64,000 nucleotides of DNA. Origin: Halisarca cf. caerulea (taxonomy: Eukaryota; Porifera; Demospongiae; Chondrillida; Halisarcidae). Positions 53,763 to 64,000 of the stretch are shown here, one piece after another. The stretch covers positions 1,587,501 through 1,651,500 of the forward strand of contig CAUJGJ010000444.1 of NCBI GenBank assembly GCA_963170055.1. Direction: 5' to 3'. The position numbers were made by a program, and so were the translations under genes. How positions within the stretch are numbered: the stretch's first letter is position 1; the number at the start of each line of letters is the position of its first letter. The notes below the pieces were generated by a model that saw nothing but the letters and a program-made list of their open reading frames with translations, had not been told where the DNA came from and did not search any database.

Positions 53763-56700
53763 AAACTTTGTAACGTTTTAAACTTAACTTTCTTAGAAAG
53801 TTAAAATTAGTATTTGATTTGTCATATCTTAGAAACTTTGCCTATTTTTCACTTTGCCTAATTTTTGAAGTTATGTTTCTAACTTTATCTTTGCGATAAA
53901 TATTATTTAAACTTTGTAACGTTTTAAACTTAACTTTCTTAGAAAGTTAAAATTAGTATTTGATTTGTCATATCTTAGAAACTTTGCCAATTTTTCACTT
54001 TGCCTAATTTTAAACTTATGTTTCTAACTTTATCTTTGCGATAAATATTATTTAAAGTTTGTAACGTTTTAAACTTAACTTTCTTAGAAAGTTAAAATTA
54101 GTAGTTCATTTGTCATATCTTAGAAACTTTGCCAATTTTTCACTTTGCCTAATTTTAAAGTTATGTTTCTAACTTTATCTTTGCGAAAAATATTATTTAA
54201 AGTTTGTAACGTTTTAAACTTAACTTTCTTAGAAAGTTCAAATTAGTATTTGATTTGTCATATCTTAGGAACTTTGCCAATTTTTCACTTTGCCTAATTT
54301 TAAAGTTATGTTTCTAACTTTATCTTTGCGATAAATATTATTTAAACTTTTTAACGTTTTAAACTGAACTTTCTTAGAAAGTTAAAATTAGTATTTGATT
54401 TGTCATATCTTAGGAACTTTGCCAATTTTTCACTTTGCCTAATTTTAAAGTTATGTTTCTAACTTTATCTTTGCGATAAATATTATTTAAAGTTTGTAAC
54501 GTTTTAAACTAAACTTTTTTAGAAAGTTAAAATTAGTATTTGATTTGTCATATCTTAGGAACTTTGCCAATTTTTCACTTTGCCTAATTTTAAAGTTATG
54601 TTTCTAACTTTATCTTTGCGATAAATATTATTTAAACTTTGTAACGTTTTAAACTTAACTTTCTTAGAAAGTTAAAATTAGTATTTGATTTGTCATATCT
54701 TAGGAACTTTGCCAATTTTTCACTTTGCCTAATTTTAAAGTTATGTTTCTAACTTTATCTTTGCGATAAATATTATTTAAAGTTTGTAACGTTTTAAACT
54801 TAACTTTCTTAGAAAGTTAAAATTAGTATTTGATTTGTCATATCTTAGGAACTTTGCCAATTTTTCACTTTGCCTAATTTTAAAGTTATGTTTCTAACTT
54901 TATCTTTGCGATAAATATTATTTAAAGTTTGTAACGTTTTAAACTTAACTTTCTTAGAAAGTTAAAATTAGTATTTCATTTGTCATATCTTACAAAACTT
55001 TGCCGATTTTTCACTTTGCCTAATTTTTAAAGTTATGTTTCTAACTTTATCTTTGCGATAAATATTATTTAAAGTTTGTAACGTTTTAAACTTAACTTTC
55101 TTAGAAAGTTAAAATTAGTATTTGATTTGTCATATCTTAGGAACTTTGCCAATTTTTCACTTTGCCTAATTTTAAAGTTATGTTTCTAACTTTATCTTTG
55201 CGATAAATATTATTTAAACTTTGTAACGTTTTAAACTTAACTTTCTTAGAAAGTTAAAATTAGTAGTTCATTTGTCATATCTTAGAAACTTTGCCAATTT
55301 TTCACTTTGCCTAATTTTAAAGTTATGTTTCTAACTTTATCTTTGCGATAAATATTATTTAAACTTTGTAACGTTTTAAACTTAACTTTCTTAGAAAGTT
55401 AAAATTAGTATTTGATTTGTCATATCTTAGAAACTTTGCCAATTTTTCACTTTGCCTAATTTTAAAGTTATGTTTCTAACTTTATCTTTGCGATAAATAT
55501 TATTTAAAGTTTGTAACGTTTTAAACTTAACTTACTTAGAAAGTTAAAATTAGTAGTTCATTTGTCATATCATAGGAACTTTGCCAATTTTTCACTTTGC
55601 CTAATTTTAAAGTTATGTTTCTAACTTTATCTTTGCGATAAATATTATTTAAACTTTGTAACGTTTTAAACTTAACTTTCTTAGAAAGTTAAAATTAGTA
55701 TTTGATTTGTCATATCTTAGGAACTTTGCCAATTTTTCACTTTGCCTAATTTTAAAGTTATGTTTCTAACTTTATCTTTGCGATAAATATTATTTAAACT
55801 TTTTAACGTTTTAAACTTAACTTTCTTAGAAAGTTAAAATTAGTATTTGATTTGTCATATCTTAGGAACTTTGCCAATTTTTCACTTTGCCTAATTTTAA
55901 AGTTATGTTTCTAACTTTATCTTTGCGATAAATATTATTTAAAGTTTGTAACGTTTTAAACTAAACTTTCTTAGAAAGTTAAAATTAGTATTTGATTTGT
56001 CATATCTTAGGAACTTTGCCAATTTTTCACTTTGCCTAATTTTAAAGTTATGTTTCTAACTTTATCTTTGCGATAAATATTATTTAAACTTTGTAACGTT
56101 TTAAACTTAACTTTCTTAGAAAGTTCAAATTAGTATTTGATTTGTCATATCTTAGGAACTTTGCCAATTTTTCACTTTGCCTAATTTTAAAGTTATGTTT
56201 CTAACTTTATCTTTGCGATAAATATTATTTAAAGTTTGTAACGTTTTAAACTTAACTTTCTTAGAAAGTTAAAATTAGTATTTGATTTGTGATATCTTAG
56301 GAACTTTGCCAATTTTTCACTTTGCCTAATTTTAAAGTTATGTTTCTAACTTTATCTTTGCGATAAATATTATTTAAAGTTTGTAACGTTTTAAACTTAA
56401 CTTTCTTAGAAAGTTAAAATTAGTATTTGATTTGTCATATCTTAGGAACTTTGCCAATTTTTCACTTTGCCTAATTTTAAAGTTATGTTTCTAACTTTAT
56501 CTTTGCGATAAATATTATTTAAACTTTTTAACGTTTTAAACTTAACTATCTTAGAAAGTTAAAATTAGTATTTGATTTGTCATATCTTAGAAACTTTGCC
56601 AATTTTTCACTTTGCCTAATTTTAAAGTTATGTTTCTAACTTTATCTTTGCGATAAATATTATTTAAAGTTTGTAACGTTTTAAACTTAACTTACTTAGA

Positions 56701-59700
56701 AAGTTAAAATTAGTAGTTCATTTGTCATATCATAGGAACTTTGCCAATTTTTCACTTTGCCTAATTTTAAAGTTATGTTTCTAACTTTATCTTTGCGATA
56801 AATATTATTTAAACTTTGTAACGTTTTAAACTTAACTTTCTTAGAAAGTTAAAATTAGTATTTGATTTGTCATATCTTAGGAACTTTGCCAATTTTTCAC
56901 TTTGCCTAATTTTAAAGTTATGTTTCTAACTTTATCTTTGCGATAAATATTATTTAAAGTTTGTAACGTTTTAAACTTAACTTTCTTAGAAAGTTAAAAT
57001 TAGTATTTGATTTGTCATATCTTAGAAACTTTGCCAATTTTTCACTTTGCCTAATTTTTAAAGTTATGTTTCTAACTTTATCTTTGCGATAAATAGTATT
57101 TAAAGTTTGTAACGTTTTAAACTTAACTTACTTAGAAAGTTAAAATTAGTAGTTCATTTGTCATATCTTAGAAACTTTGCCAATTTTTCACTTTGCCTAA
57201 TTTTAAAGTTATGTTTCTAACTTTATCTTTGCGAAAAATATTATTTAAAGTTTGTAACGTTTTAAACTTAACTTTCTTAGAAAGTTAAAATTAGTATTTG
57301 ATTTGTCATATCTTAGAAATTTTCCGATTTTTCACTTTGCCTAATTTTTAAAGTTATGTTTCTAACTTTATCTTTGCGATAAATATTATTTAAAGTTTGT
57401 AACGTTTTAAACTTAACTTTCTTAGAAAGTTAAAATTAGTATTTGATTTGTCATATCTTAGGAACTTTGCCAATTTTTCACTTTGCCTAATTTTAAAGTT
57501 ATGTTTCTAACTTTATCTTTGCGATAAATATTATTTAAAGTTTTTAACGTTTTAAACTTAACTTTCTTAGAAAGTTATAATTAGTATTTTATTTGTCATA
57601 TCTTAGAAACTTTGCCAATTTTTCACTTTGCCTAATTTTAAAGTTATGTTTCTAACTTTATCTTTGCGATAAATATTATTTAAACTTTGTAACGTTTTAA
57701 ACTTAACTTTCTTAGAAAGTTAAAATTAGTAGTTCATTTGTCATATCTTAGAAACTTTGCCAATTTTTCACTTTGCCTAATTTTAAAGTTATGTTTCTAA
57801 CTTTATCTTTGCGATAAATATTATTGAAACTTTGTAACGTTTTAAACTTAACTTTCTTAGAAAGTTAAAATTAGTATTTGATTTGTCATATCTTAGGAAC
57901 TTTTCCAATTTTTCACTTTGCCTAATTTTAAAGTTATGTTTCTAACTTTATCTTTGCGATAAATATTATTTAAAGTTTGTAACGTTTTAAACTTAACTTT
58001 CTTAGAAAGTTAAAATTAGTATTTGATTTGTCATATCTTAGGAACTTTGCCAATTTTTCACTTTGCCTAATTTTAAAGTTATGTTTCTAACTTTATCTTT
58101 GCGATAAATATTATTTAAACTTTTTAACGTTTTAAACTTAACTTTCTTAGAAAGTTAAAATTAGTATTTGATTTGTCATATCCTAGGAACTTTGCCAATT
58201 TTTCACTTTGCCTAATTTTAAAGTTATGTTTCTAACTTTATCTTTGCGATAAATATTATTTAAACTTTGTAACGTTTTAAACTTAACTTTCTTAGAAAGT
58301 TAAAATTAGTATTTATTTGTCATATCTTAGGTTGCCAATTTTTCACTTTGCCTAATTTTAAACTTATCTTTCTAACTTTATCTTTGCGATAAATATTATT
58401 TAAACTTTGTAACGTTTTAAACTTAACTTTCTTAGAAAGTTAATATTAGTATTTGATTTGTCATATCTTAGGAAGTTTGCCAATTTTTCACTTTGCCTAA
58501 TTTTAAAGTTATGTTTCTAACTTTATCTTTGCGATAAATATTATTTAAACTTTGTAACGTTTTAAACTTAACTTTCTTAGAAAGTTAAAATTAGTAGTTC
58601 ATTCGTCATATCTTAGAAACTTTGCCAATTTTTCACTTTGCCTAATTTTAAAGTTATGTTTCTAACTTTATCTTTGCGATAAATATTATTGAAACTTTGT
58701 AACGTTTTAAACTTAACTTTCTTAGAAAGTTAAAATTAGTATTTGATTTGTCATATCTTAGAAACTTTGCCTATTTTTCACTTTGCCTAATTTTTGAAGT
58801 TATGTTTCTAACTTTATCTTTGCGATAAATATTATTTAAACTTTGTAACGTTTTAAACTTAACTTTCTTAGAAAGTTAAAATTAGTATTTGATTTGTCAT
58901 ATCTTAGAAACTTTGCCAATTTTTCACTTTGCCTAATTTTAAACTTATGTTTCTAACTTTATCTTTGCGATAAATATTATTTAAAGTTTGTAACGTTTTA
59001 AACTTAACTTTCTTAGAAAGTTAAAATTAGTAGTTCATTTGTCATATCTTAGAAACTTTGCCAATTTTTCACTTTGCCTAATTTTAAAGTTATGTTTCTA
59101 ACTTTATCTTTGCGAAAAATATTATTTAAAGTTTGTAACGTTTTAAACTTAACTTTCTTAGAAAGTTCAAATTAGTATTTGATTTGTCATATCTTAGGAA
59201 CTTTGCCAATTTTTCACTTTGCCTAATTTTAAAGTTATGTTTCTAACTTTATCTTTGCGATAAATATTATTTAAACTTTTTAACGTTTTAAACTGAACTT
59301 TCTTAGAAAGTTAAAATTAGTATTTGATTTGTCATATCTTAGGAACTTTGCCAATTTTTCACTTTGCCTAATTTTAAAGTTATGTTTCTAACTTTATCTT
59401 TGCGATAAATATTATTTAAAGTTTGTAACGTTTTAAACTAAACTTTTTTAGAAAGTTAAAATTAGTATTTGATTTGTCATATCTTAGGAACTTTGCCAAT
59501 TTTTCACTTTGCCTAATTTTAAAGTTATGTTTCTAACTTTATCTTTGCGATAAATATTATTTAAACTTTGTAACGTTTTAAACTTAACTTTCTTAGAAAG
59601 TTAAAATTAGTATTTGATTTGTCATATCTTAGGAACTTTGCCAATTTTTCACTTTGCCTAATTTTAAAGTTATGTTTCTAACTTTATCTTTGCGATAAAT

Positions 59701-62700
59701 ATTATTTAAAGTTTGTAACGTTTTAAACTTAACTTTCTTAGAAAGTTAAAATTAGTATTTGATTTGTCATATCTTAGGAACTTTGCCAATTTTTCACTTT
59801 GCCTAATTTTAAAGTTATGTTTCTAACTTTATCTTTGCGATAAATATTATTTAAAGTTTGTAACGTTTTAAACTTAACTTTCTTAGAAAGTTAAAATTAG
59901 TATTTCATTTGTCATATCTTACAAAACTTTGCCGATTTTTCACTTTGCCTAATTTTTAAAGTTATGTTTCTAACTTTATCTTTGCGATAAATATTATTTA
60001 AAGTTTGTAACGTTTTAAACTTAACTTTCTTAGAAAGTTAAAATTAGTATTTGATTTGTCATATCTTAGGAACTTTGCCAATTTTTCACTTTGCCTAATT
60101 TTAAAGTTATGTTTCTAACTTTATCTTTGCGATAAATATTATTTAAACTTTGTAACGTTTTAAACTTAACTTTCTTAGAAAGTTAAAATTAGTAGTTCAT
60201 TTGTCATATCTTAGAAACTTTGCCAATTTTTCACTTTGCCTAATTTTAAAGTTATGTTTCTAACTTTATCTTTGCGATAAATATTATTTAAACTTTGTAA
60301 CGTTTTAAACTTAACTTTCTTAGAAAGTTAAAATTAGTATTTGATTTGTCATATCTTAGAAACTTTGCCAATTTTTCACTTTGCCTAATTTTAAACTTAT
60401 GTTTCTAACTTTATCTTTGCGATAAATATTATTTAAAGTTTGTAACGTTTTAAACTTAACTTACTTAGAAAGTTAAAATTAGTAGTTCATTTGTCATATC
60501 ATAGGAACTTTGCCAATTTTTCACTTTGCCTAATTTTAAAGTTATGTTTCTAACTTTATCTTTGCGATAAATATTATTTAAACTTTGTAACGTTTTAAAC
60601 TTAACTTTCTTAGAAAGTTAAAATTAGTATTTGATTTGTCATATCTTAGGAACTTTGCCAATTTTTCACTTTGCCTAATTTTAAAGTTATGTTTCTAACT
60701 TTATCTTTGCGATAAATATTATTTAAACTTTTTAACGTTTTAAACTTAACTTTCTTAGAAAGTTAAAATTAGTATTTGATTTGTCATATCTTAGGAACTT
60801 TGCCAATTTTTCACTTTGCCTAATTTTAAAGTTATGTTTCTAACTTTATCTTTGCGATAAATATTATTTAAAGTTTGTAACGTTTTAAACTAAACTTTCT
60901 TAGAAAGTTAAAATTAGTATTTGATTTGTCATATCTTAGGAACTTTGCCAATTTTTCACTTTGCCTAATTTTAAAGTTATGTTTCTAACTTTATCTTTGC
61001 GATAAATATTATTTAAACTTTGTAACGTTTTAAACTTAACTTTCTTAGAAAGTTCAAATTAGTATTTGATTTGTCATATCTTAGGAACTTTGCCAATTTT
61101 TCACTTTGCCTAATTTTAAAGTTATGTTTCTAACTTTATCTTTGCGATAAATATTATTTAAAGTTTGTAACGTTTTAAACTTAACTTTCTTAGAAAGTTA
61201 AAATTAGTATTTGATTTGTGATATCTTAGGAACTTTGCCAATTTTTCACTTTGCCTAATTTTAAAGTTATGTTTCTAACTTTATCTTTGCGATAAATATT
61301 ATTTAAAGTTTGTAACGTTTTAAACTTAACTTTCTTAGAAAGTTAAAATTAGTATTTGATTTGTCATATCTTAGGAACTTTGCCAATTTTTCACTTTGCC
61401 TAATTTTAAAGTTATGTTTCTAACTTTATCTTTGCGATAAATATTATTTAAACTTTTTAACGTTTTAAACTTAACTATCTTAGAAAGTTAAAATTAGTAT
61501 TTGATTTGTCATATCTTAGAAACTTTGCCAATTTTTCACTTTGCCTAATTTTAAAGTTATGTTTCTAACTTTATCTTTGCGATAAATATTATTTAAAGTT
61601 TGTAACGTTTTAAACTTAACTTACTTAGAAAGTTAAAATTAGTAGTTCATTTGTCATATCATAGGAACTTTGCCAATTTTTCACTTTGCCTAATTTTAAA
61701 GTTATGTTTCTAACTTTATCTTTGCGATAAATATTATTTAAACTTTGTAACGTTTTAAACTTAACTTTCTTAGAAAGTTAAAATTAGTATTTGATTTGTC
61801 ATATCTTAGGAACTTTGCCAATTTTTCACTTTGCCTAATTTTAAAGTTATGTTTCTAACTTTATCTTTGCGATAAATATTATTTAAAGTTTGTAACGTTT
61901 TAAACTTAACTTTCTTAGAAAGTTAAAATTAGTATTTGATTTGTCATATCTTAGAAACTTTGCCAATTTTTCACTTTGCCTAATTTTTAAAGTTATGTTT
62001 CTAACTTTATCTTTGCGATAAATAGTATTTAAAGTTTGTAACGTTTTAAACTTAACTTACTTAGAAAGTTAAAATTAGTAGTTCATTTGTCATATCTTAG
62101 AAACTTTGCCAATTTTTCACTTTGCCTAATTTTAAAGTTATGTTTCTAACTTTATCTTTGCGAAAAATATTATTTAAAGTTTGTAACGTTTTAAACTTAA
62201 CTTTCTTAGAAAGTTAAAATTAGTATTTGATTTGTCATATCTTAGAAATTTTCCGATTTTTCACTTTGCCTAATTTTTAAAGTTATGTTTCTAACTTTAT
62301 CTTTGCGATAAATATTATTTAAAGTTTGTAACGTTTTAAACTTAACTTTCTTAGAAAGTTAAAATTAGTATTTGATTTGTCATATCTTAGGAACTTTGCC
62401 AATTTTTCACTTTGCCTAATTTTAAAGTTATGTTTCTAACTTTATCTTTGCGATAAATATTATTTAAAGTTTTTAACGTTTTAAACTTAACTTTCTTAGA
62501 AAGTTATAATTAGTATTTTATTTGTCATATCTTAGAAACTTTGCCAATTTTTCACTTTGCCTAATTTTAAAGTTATGTTTCTAACTTTATCTTTGCGATA
62601 AATATTATTTAAACTTTGTAACGTTTTAAACTTAACTTTCTTAGAAAGTTAAAATTAGTAGTTCATTTGTCATATCTTAGAAACTTTGCCAATTTTTCAC

Positions 62701-63690
62701 TTTGCCTAATTTTAAAGTTATGTTTCTAACTTTATCTTTGCGATAAATATTATTGAAACTTTGTAACGTTTTAAACTTAACTTTCTTAGAAAGTTAAAAT
62801 TAGTATTTGATTTGTCATATCTTAGGAACTTTTCCAATTTTTCACTTTGCCTAATTTTAAAGTTATGTTTCTAACTTTATCTTTGCGATAAATATTATTT
62901 AAAGTTTGTAACGTTTTAAACTTAACTTTCTTAGAAAGTTAAAATTAGTATTTGATTTGTCATATCTTAGGAACTTTGCCAATTTTTCACTTTGCCTAAT
63001 TTTAAAGTTATGTTTCTAACTTTATCTTTGCGATAAATATTATTTAAACTTTTTAACGTTTTAAACTTAACTTTCTTAGAAAGTTAAAATTAGTATTTGA
63101 TTTGTCATATCCTAGGAACTTTGCCAATTTTTCACTTTGCCTAATTTTAAAGTTATGTTTCTAACTTTATCTTTGCGATAAATATTATTTAAACTTTGTA
63201 ACGTTTTAAACTTAACTTTCTTAGAAAGTTAAAATTAGTATTTATTTGTCATATCTTAGGTTGCCAATTTTTCACTTTGCCTAATTTTAAACTTATCTTT
63301 CTAACTTTATCTTTGCGATAAATATTATTTAAACTTTGTAACGTTTTAAACTTAACTTTCTTAGAAAGTTAATATTAGTATTTGATTTGTCATATCTTAG
63401 GAAGTTTGCCAATTTTTCACTTTGCCTAATTTTAAAGTTATGTTTCTAACTTTATCTTTGCGATAAATATTATTTAAACTTTGTAACGTTTTAAACTTAA
63501 CTTTCTTAGAAAGTTAAAATTAGTAGTTCATTCGTCATATCTTAGAAACTTTGCCAATTTTTCACTTTGCCTAATTTTAAAGTTATGTTTCTAACTTTAT
63601 CTTTGCGATAAATATTATTGAAACTTTGTAACGTTTTAAACTTAACTTTCTTAGAAAGTTAAAATTAGTATTTGATTTGTCATATCTTAG
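53763..63690 (+). repeat. 4,929-bp tandem duplication of 34 monomers
   Basis: Private variants recur at a constant offset of 4,929 bp: GCCTATTTTTC at 53841/58770, TACAAAACTTTGCCG at 54991/59920, TTTTCCGATTTTT near 57317/62246, ATTCGTCAT at 58601/63530. I noticed only isolated substitutions between copies, for example AAAGTT at 55461 against AAACTT at 60390. The match breaks on the left at 53762 and on the right at 63691. Confidence 0.9.
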
Positions 63691-64000
63691 GAACTTTGCC
63701 AATTTTTCACTTTGCCTAATTTTAAAGTTATGTTTCTAACTTTATCTTTGCGATAAATATTATTGAAACTTTGTAACGTTTTAAACTTAACTTTCTTAGA
63801 AAGTTAAAATTAGTATTTGATTTGTCATATCTTAGGAACTTTGCCAATTTTTCACTTTGCCTAATTTTAAAGTTATGTTTCTAACTTTATCTTTGCGATA
63901 AATATTATTGAAACTTTGTAACGTTTTAAACTTAACTTTCTTAGAAAGTTAAAATTAGTATTTGATTTGTCATATCTTAGGAACTTTGCCAATTTTTCAC

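Larger units (their letters stand above)
44656..64000 (+). repeat. 145-bp satellite array, continues past the window end
   Basis: About 133 head-to-tail monomers of 145 bp (a few 140-146). Landmarks: GTATTTGATTTGTCATATCT, TAGGAACTTTGCCAATTTTT, CACTTTGCCTAATTTTAAAG, TTATGTTTCTAACTTTATCT, TTGCGATAAATATTATTTAA, GTTTGTAACGTTTTAAACTT, AACTTTCTTAGAAAGTTAAA. TCTTAGAAAG recurs at 52921, 53066 and 53211, exactly 145 bp apart. The array is AT-rich, has no coding potential and no interrupting element in 19 kb. The monomer shares TAATTTTAAAGT-ATGTTTCTAAC and a TTTAAA-CTTTG segment with the 142-bp unit, so the two have a common origin. All units have the same orientation. Size close to a nucleosome core and homogeneity fit a centromeric or heterochromatic satellite; that role is inference. 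Confidence 0.95.

Noticed and set aside
42151..64000. CRISPR-like direct repeats
   Set aside because: Units abut without unique spacers, length is 142-145 bp and the context is eukaryotic; this is satellite DNA.

Overview
The window is eukaryotic and most likely from a marine invertebrate. A demosponge is my best guess, from the mix of degraded retrotransposons, short foldback elements ending in TAGTCT, AT-rich spacers and long GT/TA microsatellites. That guess is inference; no marker in the window fixes the species. There are no operons, no bacterial-type genes and no RNA genes that I could recognise. Only one intact protein gene is convincing: an uninterrupted 343-codon beta-1,3-galactosyltransferase at 20588-21619 (+). 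It looks like B3GALT6, the enzyme that adds the second galactose of the glycosaminoglycan linkage region.

From 1 to about 41 kb the rest is a graveyard of nested mobile elements. Several reverse-transcriptase lineages are visible. (a) APE-type Jockey/CR1/L2-like LINEs lie at 13.6-14.3 (+), 30.3-32.9 (-) and 37.2-38.7 kb (+), with a possible tail at 1-235 (+). (b) LINEs with a zinc knuckle and a restriction-like endonuclease lie at 10.9-13.0 and 17.3-18.2 kb (-). (c) A family with VDASNAFN and EGTTQGDPLA motifs has its RT at 24.2-24.8 kb and its C-terminal domain at 27.9-28.9 kb (-). There is also a zinc-knuckle LINE relic at 2.5-3.6 kb and a Ty3/gypsy-like leader plus gag relic at 26.8-27.2 kb. 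Non-autonomous DNA elements are cut into these. Three near-perfect hairpins (18095-18172, 20175-20271, 29003-29068) share TAGTCT ends, and each has an exact 9-bp target duplication. A 2,167-bp element (18214-20380) has 78-bp inverted ends and an exact 9-bp duplication. A 575-bp element (31651-32225) is flanked by TTAA and splits a LINE cleanly. Several larger inverted-repeat elements are less certain. Minisatellites fill 33.0-34.1 and 35.9-36.2 kb.

From about 40.9 kb to the window end the sequence is satellite DNA. Decayed monomers (40.9-42.15 kb) lead into a 142-bp tandem array (42.15-44.66 kb), which passes into a homogeneous 145-bp array (44.66 kb to beyond 64 kb, about 133 copies here). 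The two monomers are related. Almost every 145-bp monomer carries a 9+3+9 dyad that the 142-bp monomer lacks. The 145-bp array shows 870-bp (6-monomer) periodicity near its proximal end and a nearly exact 4,929-bp (34-monomer) tandem duplication near its distal end. This layered satellite with a dyad site is the best candidate for an undescribed system: it has the architecture of a centromeric or heterochromatic satellite. The hairpin family with 9-bp duplications is the second.
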